A DNA stretch of 64,000 bases from a virus: the IMG/VR virus record IMGVR_UViG_3300021170_000011, positions 35,995-99,994 of that record, one strand, 5' to 3'. Under the pieces are notes generated by a model. That model was not told the origin of the DNA, ran no database searches, and saw only the letters and a list, made by a program, of their open reading frames with translations. Within the stretch, counting starts at the first letter, position 1. Each line of letters opens with the position of its first letter. Shown here one piece after another: positions 56,510-62,839 of this stretch. Made by a program: the position numbers and the translations under genes.

Positions 56510-56620
56510 GTGTTTCCTCCGGTCGTTGATGTGTGGGACACGCGCGGCAGCCACCTACGCTGCTGGAACAGCGGAACCCGTGGGACAAGCAGAACCCCGG
56601 GATCACTGCCGCGCGTGCCG

Positions 56621-56693
56621 TGCCCCCAGCCGGATTCGAACCGGCATCTCGACGGTTTTAAGCCGTCAGCCTCTACCGTTGGGCTATGGGGGC
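56621..56693 (-). tRNA. tRNA with anticodon UAA (Leu codon UUA) but short variable arm
   Basis: Complete cloverleaf: acceptor 7 bp (GCCCCCA/TGGGGGC), D arm, anticodon stem GACGG/CCGTC with loop CTTAAAA (anticodon UAA), 5-nt variable region, T stem GCCGG with TTCGAAT loop, discriminator A. Canonical leucine tRNAs have a long variable arm, which this lacks, so charging identity is uncertain. CCA is not encoded. Confidence 0.85.
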
Positions 56694-56721
56694 CCTACCC
56701 CGGCCGTAGCCGGGGGCTGTG

Positions 56722-57042
56722 CTAGTCGTCCATGTCCAGCCCGTAGGCCAAACACACCTGCCGCACGTACCACGCCTCCTGCGTGTCGCTGTCCCATCCG
56801 GCCTGCGGGCCGCATTCCACCGACCGTTCCCCGTAGGCACGCATGGCGGCGCACACGGCGCCACGGACCTCCCGGGGGTTGTAGTCGTTACCGGAACCCA
56901 ACCGGCAGTGTTCGAAGCTGTTGGCCGGGCGCTGACGGGTGGCGGCCTCGTCGAAGTAGATCTCGCCGCCGTCCCGCATCAGCGCCGCCAACTGGTGCCG
57001 GTTGAACGTGGTGCGGACACGGATGGTCGCTTGGGTGGCCAT
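56722..57042 (-). CDS. Hypothetical protein (106 aa)
   Basis: ATG 57042 overlaps the upstream stop (TGATG). Contains TTFNRHQLAALMRDGGEIYF and REVRGAVCAAMRAYGERSVE; mixed alpha/beta. Function unknown. Lies between two tRNA genes. Confidence 0.55.
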   Translation of the reverse strand: MATQATIRVRTTFNRHQLAALMRDGGEIYFDEAATRQRPANSFEHCRLGSGNDYNPREVRGAVCAAMRAYGERSVECGPQAGWDSDTQEAWYVRQVCLAYGLDMDD

Positions 57043-57338
57043 CAGTCCGCCTCCAGCACACCGGCGATCAGGTCCCGCAGCGCAATCACGATGGCCTTCT
57101 GCATCTTCGTGATCTGGTCGCCGTCGGGTTCCGTCCGCGACTCGTCGAACCCGAGGGAGTAGCCGTTGATGCTGTGTTCCACCTGCCACCCGGTGATGGG
57201 CGTGGACGCGTCGTCCGTCGTCTCATGCTCCGGCCACACGTCCGCCGTCAACACCAGCGGCGTACGCACCTGGAACCCGCCGCTGCGGGCGTCCGGCGCC
57301 GTCACCGGCGCGTAGGGCTTCGTCTGGTTGTCGGTCAT
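57042..57338 (-). CDS. Hypothetical protein (98 aa)
   Basis: ATG 57338 with GGAGGACGAC. N-terminal Pro/Thr-rich, then a beta segment (STPITGWQVEHSINGYSLGF) and a C-terminal helix (QKAIVIALRDLIAGVLEAD). Function unknown. Confidence 0.55.
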   Translation of the reverse strand: MTDNQTKPYAPVTAPDARSGGFQVRTPLVLTADVWPEHETTDDASTPITGWQVEHSINGYSLGFDESRTEPDGDQITKMQKAIVIALRDLIAGVLEAD

Positions 57339-57375
57339 GTCGTCCTCCGGTCTCGGCCCCCGGTTAGGGCCGCTG

Positions 57376-57448
57376 TGCTTCCGACGGGATTCGAACCCGC
57401 GTCTTCCCGGTAGGTAACCCGGTCCTCTGTCCACTGAGGTACGGAAGC
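57376..57448 (-). tRNA. tRNA with irregular anticodon arm; anticodon uncertain
   Basis: Acceptor GCTTCCG/CGGAAGC, D stem CCTC/GAGG, T stem GCGGG with TTCGAAT loop, discriminator A. The anticodon arm reads CCGGG TTACCTA CCGGG: a 7-nt loop needs a G-G mismatch (anticodon ACC, Gly), while a perfect CCGG/CCGG stem leaves an 8-nt loop GTTACCTA. Identity cannot be fixed by eye. Confidence 0.75.
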
Positions 57449-57482
57449 GGTGCCCCGGCGTCGGCGCGCCGGGGCGGTGACG

Positions 57483-57944
57483 CTAGTTGTTGGTGCAGCC
57501 GGACCCGGCCGGGGGCGGCGTGACCACAGCCTCCACCTGGAGGATGTTCGGCCACATGGACAGTAGCCCGTTGCGGTAGCCGCGCACCTTCAGCTTGTAC
57601 ACGCCGCCGGGGCACAGGGAGCCGGTGACGTCGGAGCTGTTGAACTTCCCGGCCAACAGGGAGTCCGAGTTTTTGAACGTGCCGCCGGACGTGTACACCA
57701 GGTTGGTGCAGGACGAGCCGTTGGTGCAGGTCTGGCCGGTCTTGTTGATCTTGACGGTGACCTCGCGGGTGGAGTTCATGTACATGGTCCACACCAGCGC
57801 GATCACAACAGCGATCGCGACCACGACGGCAGCCGCGCCGCCCCACAACTTGATCATCCGGTTGCGGTCGCGCCGTGCCTGCAACTGACGCGCCTGCAAC
57901 CGCCGGGCCTCGTACCCGCTGCGGTCTTCACCTGCGTAGTTCAT
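57483..57944 (-). CDS. Membrane-anchored exported protein (153 aa)
   Basis: N-terminal 30 residues are charged (RLQARQLQARRDRNRM), followed by a TM helix (AAAVVVAIAVVIALVWTMYM, residues 37-57) and an extracytoplasmic beta-rich domain with five cysteines (QTCTNGSSC ... SLCPGG ... SGCTNN). Type II orientation predicted. Located between two tRNA genes; function unknown. Confidence 0.65.
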   Translation of the reverse strand: MNYAGEDRSGYEARRLQARQLQARRDRNRMIKLWGGAAAVVVAIAVVIALVWTMYMNSTREVTVKINKTGQTCTNGSSCTNLVYTSGGTFKNSDSLLAGKFNSSDVTGSLCPGGVYKLKVRGYRNGLLSMWPNILQVEAVVTPPPAGSGCTNN

Positions 57945-57958
57945 ATCTCCTCCGGTTC

Positions 57959-57983
57959 ACGACGGGTCACGGTGACCCGTCGT
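57959..57983. other. Perfect 12-bp palindromic hairpin before tRNA-UAU
   Basis: ACGACGGGTCAC followed by GG-type centre and its complement GTGACCCGTCGT, 3 bp from the tRNA 3' end. May be a transcription or processing signal for the tRNA. Confidence 0.45.
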
Positions 57984-57986
57984 CGG

Positions 57987-58060
57987 TACCGCTAGCAGGG
58001 CTCGAACCCGCGACCTAGCCATTTATAAAGTGGCTGCTCTACCAACTGAGCTATAGCGGC
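57987..58060 (-). tRNA. tRNA-Ile-like, anticodon UAU (reads AUA)
   Basis: Acceptor GCCGCTA/TAGCGGT (first pair G-U), D arm GCTC...GAGC with AGTTGGTA loop, anticodon stem GCCAC/ATGGC (one C-A mismatch next to the loop), loop TTTATAA with anticodon TAT, T stem GCGGG/CCTGC with TTCGAGC loop. AUA is a rare codon in such a GC-rich genome. Confidence 0.85.
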
Positions 58061-58087
58061 ATGTCCCCGGCGGACCGGGGGTTGGTG

Positions 58088-58405
58088 CTAGTTCTTGCGG
58101 GCGTACTGGGCTAGGGCGCCGTCGAGGGCCTCCCCGAACGGGGTGACCCACTCGGCGGGGAAGTCCCGGAGGATGTTCTGGAGGAGTTCGGTGAACCCCC
58201 ACTCGTCGCGGCTGTGCGGCGCCGACATGGCGTCGGCGAACGGCTCCAGCTTGTCCTCCAGGAACGCGAGTGCGGCGCGGCCGGTGGTGGCGTAGTCGGC
58301 GTTGCTGGCGATGCGCCGCCAGAAGTCCTCGCTGTCGAACGCCCACGGGTCTTCGGTGAAGAAACCCACGATGGCGTCCATGACGGGGTTGGTGATGCTA
58401 CTCAT
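58088..58405 (-). CDS. Hypothetical protein (105 aa)
   Basis: ATG 58405 region MSSITNPVMDAIVGFFTEDP; helical and acidic with FTELLQNILRDFPAEWVTPF. Downstream stop is next to tRNA-UAU. Coupled to 58402-58590 (ATGA). Function unknown. Confidence 0.55.
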   Translation of the reverse strand: MSSITNPVMDAIVGFFTEDPWAFDSEDFWRRIASNADYATTGRAALAFLEDKLEPFADAMSAPHSRDEWGFTELLQNILRDFPAEWVTPFGEALDGALAQYARKN

Positions 58406-58590
58406 TTGTTGATCTCCTCCACGATCATTCGGCGGGTGTTGCGCTGCTCCCGGCGTTTAACGACCCGCTTTGATGTCTGCTTGGTGGACGGGCCGCCAAA
58501 CCAGAAACACCGGCAGCCCCGGGCCGCGTCCTGACACGCCGGGCCACGGTTTGGTGCGTGACGTCCCATCATGGGCGCGCCGTTCCGCAT
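58402..58590 (-). CDS. Small basic protein (62 aa)
   Basis: ATG 58590 (start MRNGAPMMGRHAPNRGPACQ). Contains CQDAARGCRCFWFGG and a C-terminal very basic helix (TSKRVVKRREQRNTRRMIV). Likely nucleic-acid binding; function unknown. Upstream in-frame extension is not used because it overlaps the tRNA-like element. Confidence 0.5.
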   Translation of the reverse strand: MRNGAPMMGRHAPNRGPACQDAARGCRCFWFGGPSTKQTSKRVVKRREQRNTRRMIVEEINK

Positions 58591-58622
58591 ATATCGCCTC
58601 CTCACATCGGGTGGTGCTGCGC

Positions 58623-58689
58623 TGTGCCGCCGGGATTCGAACCCGGGTCGCCCCCGTCGGGGCCGTGTAGCCGTCACACGCTCGGCACA
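58623..58689 (-). pseudogene. tRNA-like element with collapsed anticodon arm (67 nt)
   Basis: Acceptor TGTGCCG/CGGCACA pairs perfectly and the T arm CCGGG-TTCGAAT-CCCGG is intact, with a D-arm-like CGTGT/ACACG. The anticodon arm is replaced by a GC hairpin (GCCCC / GGGGC) with a 4-nt loop and there is no variable region, so it cannot decode. It is either a degenerate tRNA or a tRNA-shaped regulatory RNA. Confidence 0.55.
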
Positions 58690-58715
58690 TCAAGCCGGTT
58701 GCCCGGCCGATGGTT

Positions 58716-58943
58716 CTAGCTGGTCCACGCGCCGTCGTATCCGAACAGCTTCGCGACCCGGTCCGCCTGCGCCTGCATCAGGTCGTGTATCTCGTTGACG
58801 TCGGCGACGCTCAACAGTTCCCGTTCCGCGTCGGACATGTTTTCCTGCCAGTATCCGAGGACTTTGGAAATGCCGTCCAACAGCATGTCCTGTGCCCACT
58901 CCTTCTTGTCGGTGCGGGTCTTGAGGTCTTTGATCTCCTGCAT
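58716..58943 (-). CDS. Small helical protein (75 aa)
   Basis: ATG 58943 with GGAGGCGCC upstream. All-helical (DKKEWAQDMLLDGISKVLGY, VADVNEIHDLMQAQADRVAK). Driven by the promoter at 58982-59011. Function unknown. Confidence 0.6.
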   Translation of the reverse strand: MQEIKDLKTRTDKKEWAQDMLLDGISKVLGYWQENMSDAERELLSVADVNEIHDLMQAQADRVAKLFGYDGAWTS

Positions 58944-58981
58944 GTCGGGCGCCTCCGGGTTCGTGTTGTTCCGATGCGGGG

Positions 58982-59011
58982 ATCGTATCGCAGGGCCCTA
59001 AACGGTGTCTA
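58982..59011 (-). promoter_or_regulatory. Leftward promoter of the conserved TACGAT family
   Basis: Minus strand -35 TAGACA, 18-bp spacer CCGTTTAGGGCCCTGCGA, -10 TACGAT. Same TAGACACCGTTTAGGG as at 55717. Confidence 0.8.
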
Positions 59012-59029
59012 GTGGTTCGGGGGATGTGG

Positions 59030-59257
59030 CTACAGAACGTTCCGACCATGACGCCGGGTCAAATGCAACCAACCACAATCACACGGATACACATAGAACG
59101 GCACACCCCGTCGCGACTCCAACCACGCAGCCTTGGCCTTCGCAGCCTCCACCGTCGCGAACTGATTCCGCTTACCCGGTGACCGGCATGTGGTCGCGCG
59201 GGGCGTGTTCTCCCGATCCAACAACGCCTTGAACCGACGACGCCTGAACCTACTCAC
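59030..59257 (-). CDS. Small basic protein with CDCGWLH motif (75 aa)
   Basis: GTG 59257. Very basic N-terminus (MSRFRRRRFKALLDRENTPR), FATVEAAKAKAAWLESRRGV and YVYPCDCGWLHLTRRHGRNV. The C-x-CGxxHLT motif with a basic tail is common in actinophage mini-proteins; probably zinc- and nucleic-acid-binding. Confidence 0.65.
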   Translation of the reverse strand: MSRFRRRRFKALLDRENTPRATTCRSPGKRNQFATVEAAKAKAAWLESRRGVPFYVYPCDCGWLHLTRRHGRNVL

Positions 59258-59450
59258 CCTCGGCCCCCGCCGGTTCGTCCGACCCGAACACGATCAGATC
59301 CGCCCGGTAGCACTCGTCATGCATCGGCGGCCCGAACGGCAACTCGCCGGGACGCACGATCGTGGCCTCGGCCACGTCCACGGGAAACGTGCACACGAAA
59401 CAATTACCCACTGGAAACTGTTTGGCGCGCCCGTGCCTGCCAGCCATCAT
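59250..59450 (-). CDS. Small zinc-binding protein (66 aa)
   Basis: Start 59450 (MMAGRHGRAKQFPVGN) after AGGAG; the second Met is an equal choice. CFVC and HDEC provide a four-ligand zinc site. Ends acidic (GSDEPAGAEGE). Function unknown. Confidence 0.55.
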   Translation of the reverse strand: MMAGRHGRAKQFPVGNCFVCTFPVDVAEATIVRPGELPFGPPMHDECYRADLIVFGSDEPAGAEGE

Positions 59451-59510
59451 CTGCTCCTCTCCACGAAACGATGGTGCGCCGCCCAGACAGGCGGCGCACC
59501 GGGGTTGCGG

Positions 59511-59882
59511 TCAAACAGTGGTCGGCTGGGGCACGGACTGCCGGAGCATCGCGATCTGGGCGCGCCACGCGGCGTTGAGGGTGCGGACGTTCGTCGTCCA
59601 CTCGTCGCTGCCCCCGGGGCGGTACTTCACCGAGAAACCCAGCTCGTACGCTGTTTCCCACGCGATGATCCGGCTGGACACGGCGTAGTGCCACCCGTCC
59701 ACGTATCCGGCGGCCTTGGCCTCGTGGGCGTATGCCTGACCGAAGAAGCAGGAGTGACCGTCGCCGATGTTGAGCTTTGCGGGGTCGATCTTCCACACCC
59801 ACTCGGGACCGAACTTGGTGTTGGCCCACTGGATGCCCGCCTTGACGAGGTTGGTGGCGTGCAGGTTGCTGTAGACGATCAT
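59511..59882 (-). CDS. Hypothetical protein (123 aa)
   Basis: ATG 59882 with GGAGGAACGC. Contains YSNLHATNLVKAGIQWANTK, WKIDPAKLNIGDGHSCFFGQ and WHYAVSSRIIAWETAYELGF. Mixed alpha/beta without recognised motif. Driven by the promoter at 59922. Confidence 0.6.
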   Translation of the reverse strand: MIVYSNLHATNLVKAGIQWANTKFGPEWVWKIDPAKLNIGDGHSCFFGQAYAHEAKAAGYVDGWHYAVSSRIIAWETAYELGFSVKYRPGGSDEWTTNVRTLNAAWRAQIAMLRQSVPQPTTV

Positions 59883-59921
59883 GCGTTCCTCCGGGGTGTC
59901 GTTCCTACATCTACCAGCGGC

Positions 59922-59950
59922 ATCGTATCGCAAACCCTAAACGCCGTACA
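59922..59950 (-). promoter_or_regulatory. Leftward promoter of the conserved TACGAT family (divergent region)
   Basis: Minus strand -35 TGTACG, 17-bp spacer GCGTTTAGGGTTTGCGA, -10 TACGAT. The rightward gene at 60074 starts on the other side of this interval, so both directions are controlled from here. Confidence 0.75.
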
Positions 59951-60073
59951 GTCCCCTGCCGTCAGTATCGTAAATGCTGTACCATCATGCCCAGTACCCG
60001 CAGCACAGCGGGAACCACCCCGCAGCCCTGTCACCCTCCCCCCGACAGGGCTGCACCTATTACCGGAGGACCA

Positions 60074-60580
60074 ATGAGCAACCAACGCGGACCCCGCACA
60101 TACCCCAACGGGTCCGAGATCACCGTCACCATGCCCAACCCCGACGCCAGCCCCACCGTCGTCACCCCTCTCCCCGCCCTCCGTGACGCCATGCGGACCA
60201 GCAACCGTCCCGAGAACGTCCACGACCTCCCCCTCTGGCGCCCCGGCATCTCCGCACCCCCCGCCGCCGCCGCACCCCCGACCCCGGCCGAACAGACCGA
60301 GATCGGGACCGTCGCCGCACAGGTGGTCGGCCACGCGTACAAGCGGCAGTTCGACGTGCTCCGAAACGAGATGCGCGCCGAACCCCGCAAGGTCATCGAC
60401 GACCTCAACGACATCGTGGCCGCGTCCCTCATGGACATGCACGCGTTCATGGCCGAACTGGACGGCGTGGCCGAGGCCATGGGGTTCCGGTCGGCGGCCG
60501 TCCGCCGACTGGGCAAGGGCCTGGTCACCGGCGACATGACCGCCGCCGCTGTGCTGGAGGAGCTGCACGCCATAGGATGA
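60074..60580 (+). CDS. Hypothetical protein (168 aa), single rightward gene
   Basis: ATG 60074 with GGAGGACCA. N-terminal 80 residues are Pro-rich and disordered, the rest helical (LRNEMRAEPRKVIDDLNDIV, VRRLGKGLVTGDMTAAAVLE). It is the only rightward gene between 52.1 kb and the end, flanked by promoters upstream and two terminators downstream, resembling an independently controlled regulator or immunity-type gene. No HTH is evident. Confidence 0.6.
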   Translation: MSNQRGPRTYPNGSEITVTMPNPDASPTVVTPLPALRDAMRTSNRPENVHDLPLWRPGISAPPAAAAPPTPAEQTEIGTVAAQVVGHAYKRQFDVLRNEMRAEPRKVIDDLNDIVAASLMDMHAFMAELDGVAEAMGFRSAAVRRLGKGLVTGDMTAAAVLEELHAIG

Positions 60581-60607
60581 TCCCGGGAAGAGGGATGTAA
60601 CCGAGGT

Positions 60608-60637
60608 TCTGCCCCCGTTTCGGCGAACGGGGGCAGA
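60608..60637. terminator. Terminator downstream of the rightward gene
   Basis: TCTGCCCCCGTT pairs with AACGGGGGCAGA over a 6-nt loop. First of two consecutive hairpins between convergent genes. Confidence 0.8.
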
Positions 60638-60678
60638 GAGACGCGCTATGTGGTTCTCCTCCGGGTCACGGGCGCGCA

Positions 60679-60714
60679 CGAACCCCCCGGCACCATCGGT
60701 GTCCGGGGGGTTCG
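60679..60714. terminator. Second terminator between convergent genes
   Basis: CGAACCCCCCGG pairs with CCGGGGGGTTCG over a 12-nt loop, with TTTAT following on the + strand. Works for both strands. Confidence 0.85.
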
Positions 60715-60725
60715 TTTATGCGCTG

Positions 60726-60920
60726 TCAGGCGGCTGTGCGGGCCGGAAACCGGCGCGCGGCCCACGGCACCAGCCCCCCGGCCGTCAGCCACACCATGCC
60801 GTCCCCTAGGCAGGTTTCACACGGCCGGGTCGCGGTCTCGTCCACCACCCCGTTGATCTCTATCATGACGGCGCGTACACGGCTGCCGTTGCAGATCGGG
60901 CAGTTGATCAGGGTGTCCAT
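60726..60920 (-). CDS. Small zinc protein with CPICNGSR and CETCLGDG (64 aa)
   Basis: ATG 60920 with GGAGGAATC. The spacing between CPIC-NGSR and CETC-LGDG matches DnaJ-type CxxCxGxG zinc knuckles, as in the gene at 238-405. Ends in a basic stretch (WAARRFPARTAA). Confidence 0.65.
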   Translation of the reverse strand: MDTLINCPICNGSRVRAVMIEINGVVDETATRPCETCLGDGMVWLTAGGLVPWAARRFPARTAA

Positions 60921-60950
60921 GATTCCTCCGGGATTTACACGGGACCTCGG

Positions 60951-61214
60951 CTAGTCCTCGTAGTAGTCGTGCCCGTCCTCGTCGTCTTCCCCGAGCACGT
61001 CATCGGTATGCAGCGAACACCGGTCCGTTCCCGGTTCGGCGTCCTCGTCGCAGCCCTCCGGCGGCTCGTCGAACCGGCCGAGGTTGTACACGTAGGTGCA
61101 GGTGCCCGTGTCCGGGCCGTTGTGGGCCGCGCAGCGGTCGTCGTACGCCTCAGCCACGTCGTCGCATTCGGGGGCCGTACAGACCGTTGTGGGGATGGTG
61201 GGGGCGGGCATCAT
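60951..61214 (-). CDS. Small Cys/His zinc protein (87 aa)
   Basis: ATG 61214 overlaps the upstream stop (ATGA). Two similar halves: CTAPECDDVAEAYDDRCAAH and CTYVYNL ... CDEDAEPGTDRCSLH, each with the C-x4-C ... C-x2-H arrangement of a small treble-clef/DUF zinc motif. Ends very acidic (DEDGHDYYED). Confidence 0.65.
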   Translation of the reverse strand: MMPAPTIPTTVCTAPECDDVAEAYDDRCAAHNGPDTGTCTYVYNLGRFDEPPEGCDEDAEPGTDRCSLHTDDVLGEDDEDGHDYYED

Positions 61215-61498
61215 GGCGTTTCCTCCGGGGCGTTGTCGGCGGCAGCGAATTCGGTGGGCGGGCGGTGGCGTTCCATCTCGGTGCGGTGTGCCGTCCATGC
61301 GGCCACAACCACCGGGTACGACCACACGCGGCCCGACTGGAGCGTGTCCACCGGCGGGGGGAACCACGCGGCGTCGGCGTACTGGGACACCCGGCCCTTG
61401 GACACGCCCATCAGTTGCGCGATCTCGAAGACGGAGCAGAGCTTCCCCTGCCATACCGTCTTCGGCTTTGGCGGGCGGGGCTTGCGGGTGGTCGGCAT
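61211..61498 (-). CDS. MerR/AlpA-like HTH protein (95 aa)
   Basis: ATG 61498 with AGGAGGCAG. CSVFEIAQLMGVSKGRVSQYADAAWFPPP is a small winged-HTH of the excisionase/AlpA/MerR type, followed by VWSYPVVVAAW, the usual strand-helix ending. Basic N-terminus (RKPRPPKPK). Could be a transcription regulator or recombination directionality factor; no integrase is visible to decide. Confidence 0.8.
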   Translation of the reverse strand: MPTTRKPRPPKPKTVWQGKLCSVFEIAQLMGVSKGRVSQYADAAWFPPPVDTLQSGRVWSYPVVVAAWTAHRTEMERHRPPTEFAAADNAPEETP

Positions 61499-61528
61499 AC
61501 TGCCTCCTGTGGCGTTGGTGATGTTGGT

Positions 61529-61557
61529 ATCGTACCCGACACCCTGAACACCGTAAA
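61529..61557 (-). promoter_or_regulatory. Leftward promoter of the conserved TACGAT family
   Basis: Minus strand -35 TTTACG, 17-bp spacer GTGTTCAGGGTGTCGGG, -10 TACGAT then ACC. The -35 uses the T residues that end the preceding terminator. Confidence 0.75.
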
Positions 61558-61585
61558 CCCCCCGGACGTGATGTCCGGGGGGTTT
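61555..61585 (-). terminator. Intrinsic terminator of the DUF932 gene
   Basis: AAACCCCCCGGAC pairs with GTCCGGGGGGTTT around a 5-nt loop; on the minus strand it follows the gene ending at 61603 and ends in TTT. Confidence 0.85.
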
Positions 61586-61602
61586 AACGTGCGGCTCAGG
61601 GA

Positions 61603-62607
61603 TCAGATACCGACGAGGATGTTGTACGCCTTCGTCGTGGCGTCCGCCCCGTTGTCGTCCAGGTTGTTCCGGATCGCGCGCCGGATCGTCTTGTCCGCCT
61701 CGCTACCGTTCGCCGGGGACGCCCAGTCCTTCCACTCGGTGTAACCCTGCCACGCGCCGTAGGCGGTGTTCCGCAGCTCCGCCGGGATGTTCGGGGAGAA
61801 CTGGATCAGGGCCCGGACCTCGTCCCGCTTGTTCTCGGCCCGCGTGATCACCTGCTGCGCCACACCCGGCTCGTCCTTGATCGGGAACAGCGCCGCCAGG
61901 AAGTCCTCGACGTCCGCCGACGCCAGCTTCTTCGCCGCCAGCCGGTCACACGCGGACACGAACGCGGCCTCGTACTCGCCGACGGCGCCCAGCACCCGCG
62001 CGGCCTCGGCCAGACGCTCGTTGACCTTGGCGGTGTGGCGGACCTTCACCCGGCGCACGTGGTTCCGCAGGGCCATGTTCAGCGTGTTCTGGCAGACGAC
62101 CCGGACCGGCGTGATCAGGGCCTCGACCGGCGCGGTGCCGTCGTGGCTGGTCGTGATCAGCGTGTACATCTGGATCCGGTCGCCACCGGCCACCAGCGTC
62201 TCGCTCGGCATCTCCATGGTGACGAACACCCGGCGGCCGTTGTTGATCGAACCGGCGGTTTCGAACTTGGCGCCGCCGAGGTCCTTGAACGCGTCCAGGA
62301 ATGCGAACGCCTGCTCGTTGGACACCAGGCCGTAGTTGCTGGACACGTGGCCGAGGACGTCGATCTTGCCCTCGGTCCAGGGGTTGTCGCGGACGACGCG
62401 GGCGAAGCCCTCGACGGGGACGAAGTTTTCCTCGACCAGCGCGACGTCCGGGACCATGCGCAGGTTCCAGGAGGCGAGGTGGGCGACCTTCAGGGCGTCC
62501 TCGGCGGTCAGGGCGCCGTCGGTGACGGTTCCGAGTCCGTGCCATGCGGGCTGGCGGGCGGTGAAGAAGGCGGCGGCGTCGGCGAAGACTTCGATCTCGT
62601 GGCTCAT
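61603..62607 (-). CDS. DUF932 phage/plasmid protein (334 aa)
   Basis: ATG 62607 with GGAGGAAATC. Starts FFTARQPAWHGLGTVTDGAL and continues VLGHVSSNYGLVSNEQAFAF, then ITPVRVVCQNTLNMALRN: the conserved TIGR03299/DUF932 layout widespread in phages and plasmids. Its molecular role is unknown; often encoded among early genes with nucleic-acid enzymes. Promoter at 62664, terminator at 61555. Confidence 0.9.
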   Translation of the reverse strand: MSHEIEVFADAAAFFTARQPAWHGLGTVTDGALTAEDALKVAHLASWNLRMVPDVALVEENFVPVEGFARVVRDNPWTEGKIDVLGHVSSNYGLVSNEQAFAFLDAFKDLGGAKFETAGSINNGRRVFVTMEMPSETLVAGGDRIQMYTLITTSHDGTAPVEALITPVRVVCQNTLNMALRNHVRRVKVRHTAKVNERLAEAARVLGAVGEYEAAFVSACDRLAAKKLASADVEDFLAALFPIKDEPGVAQQVITRAENKRDEVRALIQFSPNIPAELRNTAYGAWQGYTEWKDWASPANGSEADKTIRRAIRNNLDDNGADATTKAYNILVGI

Positions 62608-62663
62608 GATTTCCTCCGGGTTGTGAGCCTTGGTGTTCGGTACGGCGTGTACCGACAGGACAT

Positions 62664-62692
62664 ACGTTACGCGGGGCGTGGGGGGTTGTCGA
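62664..62692 (-). promoter_or_regulatory. Possible promoter of the DUF932 gene
   Basis: Minus strand TCGACA, 17-bp GC-rich spacer, TAACGT, about 60 bp before the start. Lacks the conserved spacer core, so it is a different class from the TACGAT family. Confidence 0.5.
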
Positions 62693-62788
62693 GCCGGTAC
62701 AGGAATCAATTAGAAAATGTCCCCGACGCCCGTACAGCCACGCTGACGGGCCCACGGACCGGCCGGGGACAACTACACCCACACACGT

Positions 62789-62825
62789 GCGCAGGGCCCC
62801 TAGACGGTGCCTAGGGGCCCTGCGC
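62789..62825 (-). terminator. Large perfect hairpin with promoter-core sequence
   Basis: GCGCAGGGCCCCTAG and CTAGGGGCCCTGCGC form a 15-bp perfect stem with loop ACGGTGC, directly after the gene ending at 62840. Stem and loop contain CTAGACGGTGCCTAG, nearly the core seen in the promoters at 55717 and 58982, but no TACGAT box follows. Confidence 0.75.
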
Positions 62826-62839
62826 GGTGCGGTCCGGTG

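Noticed and set aside
60608-60714. Attachment site or recombination repeat between 60580 and 60726
   Set aside because: The repeats are two separate terminator hairpins between convergent genes; arms are not shared with any other place noticed.
61211-61498. Excisionase as evidence for a temperate phage
   Set aside because: The AlpA/MerR-like HTH protein alone cannot prove lysogeny. No integrase, attachment core or ParAB pair was found in the window.
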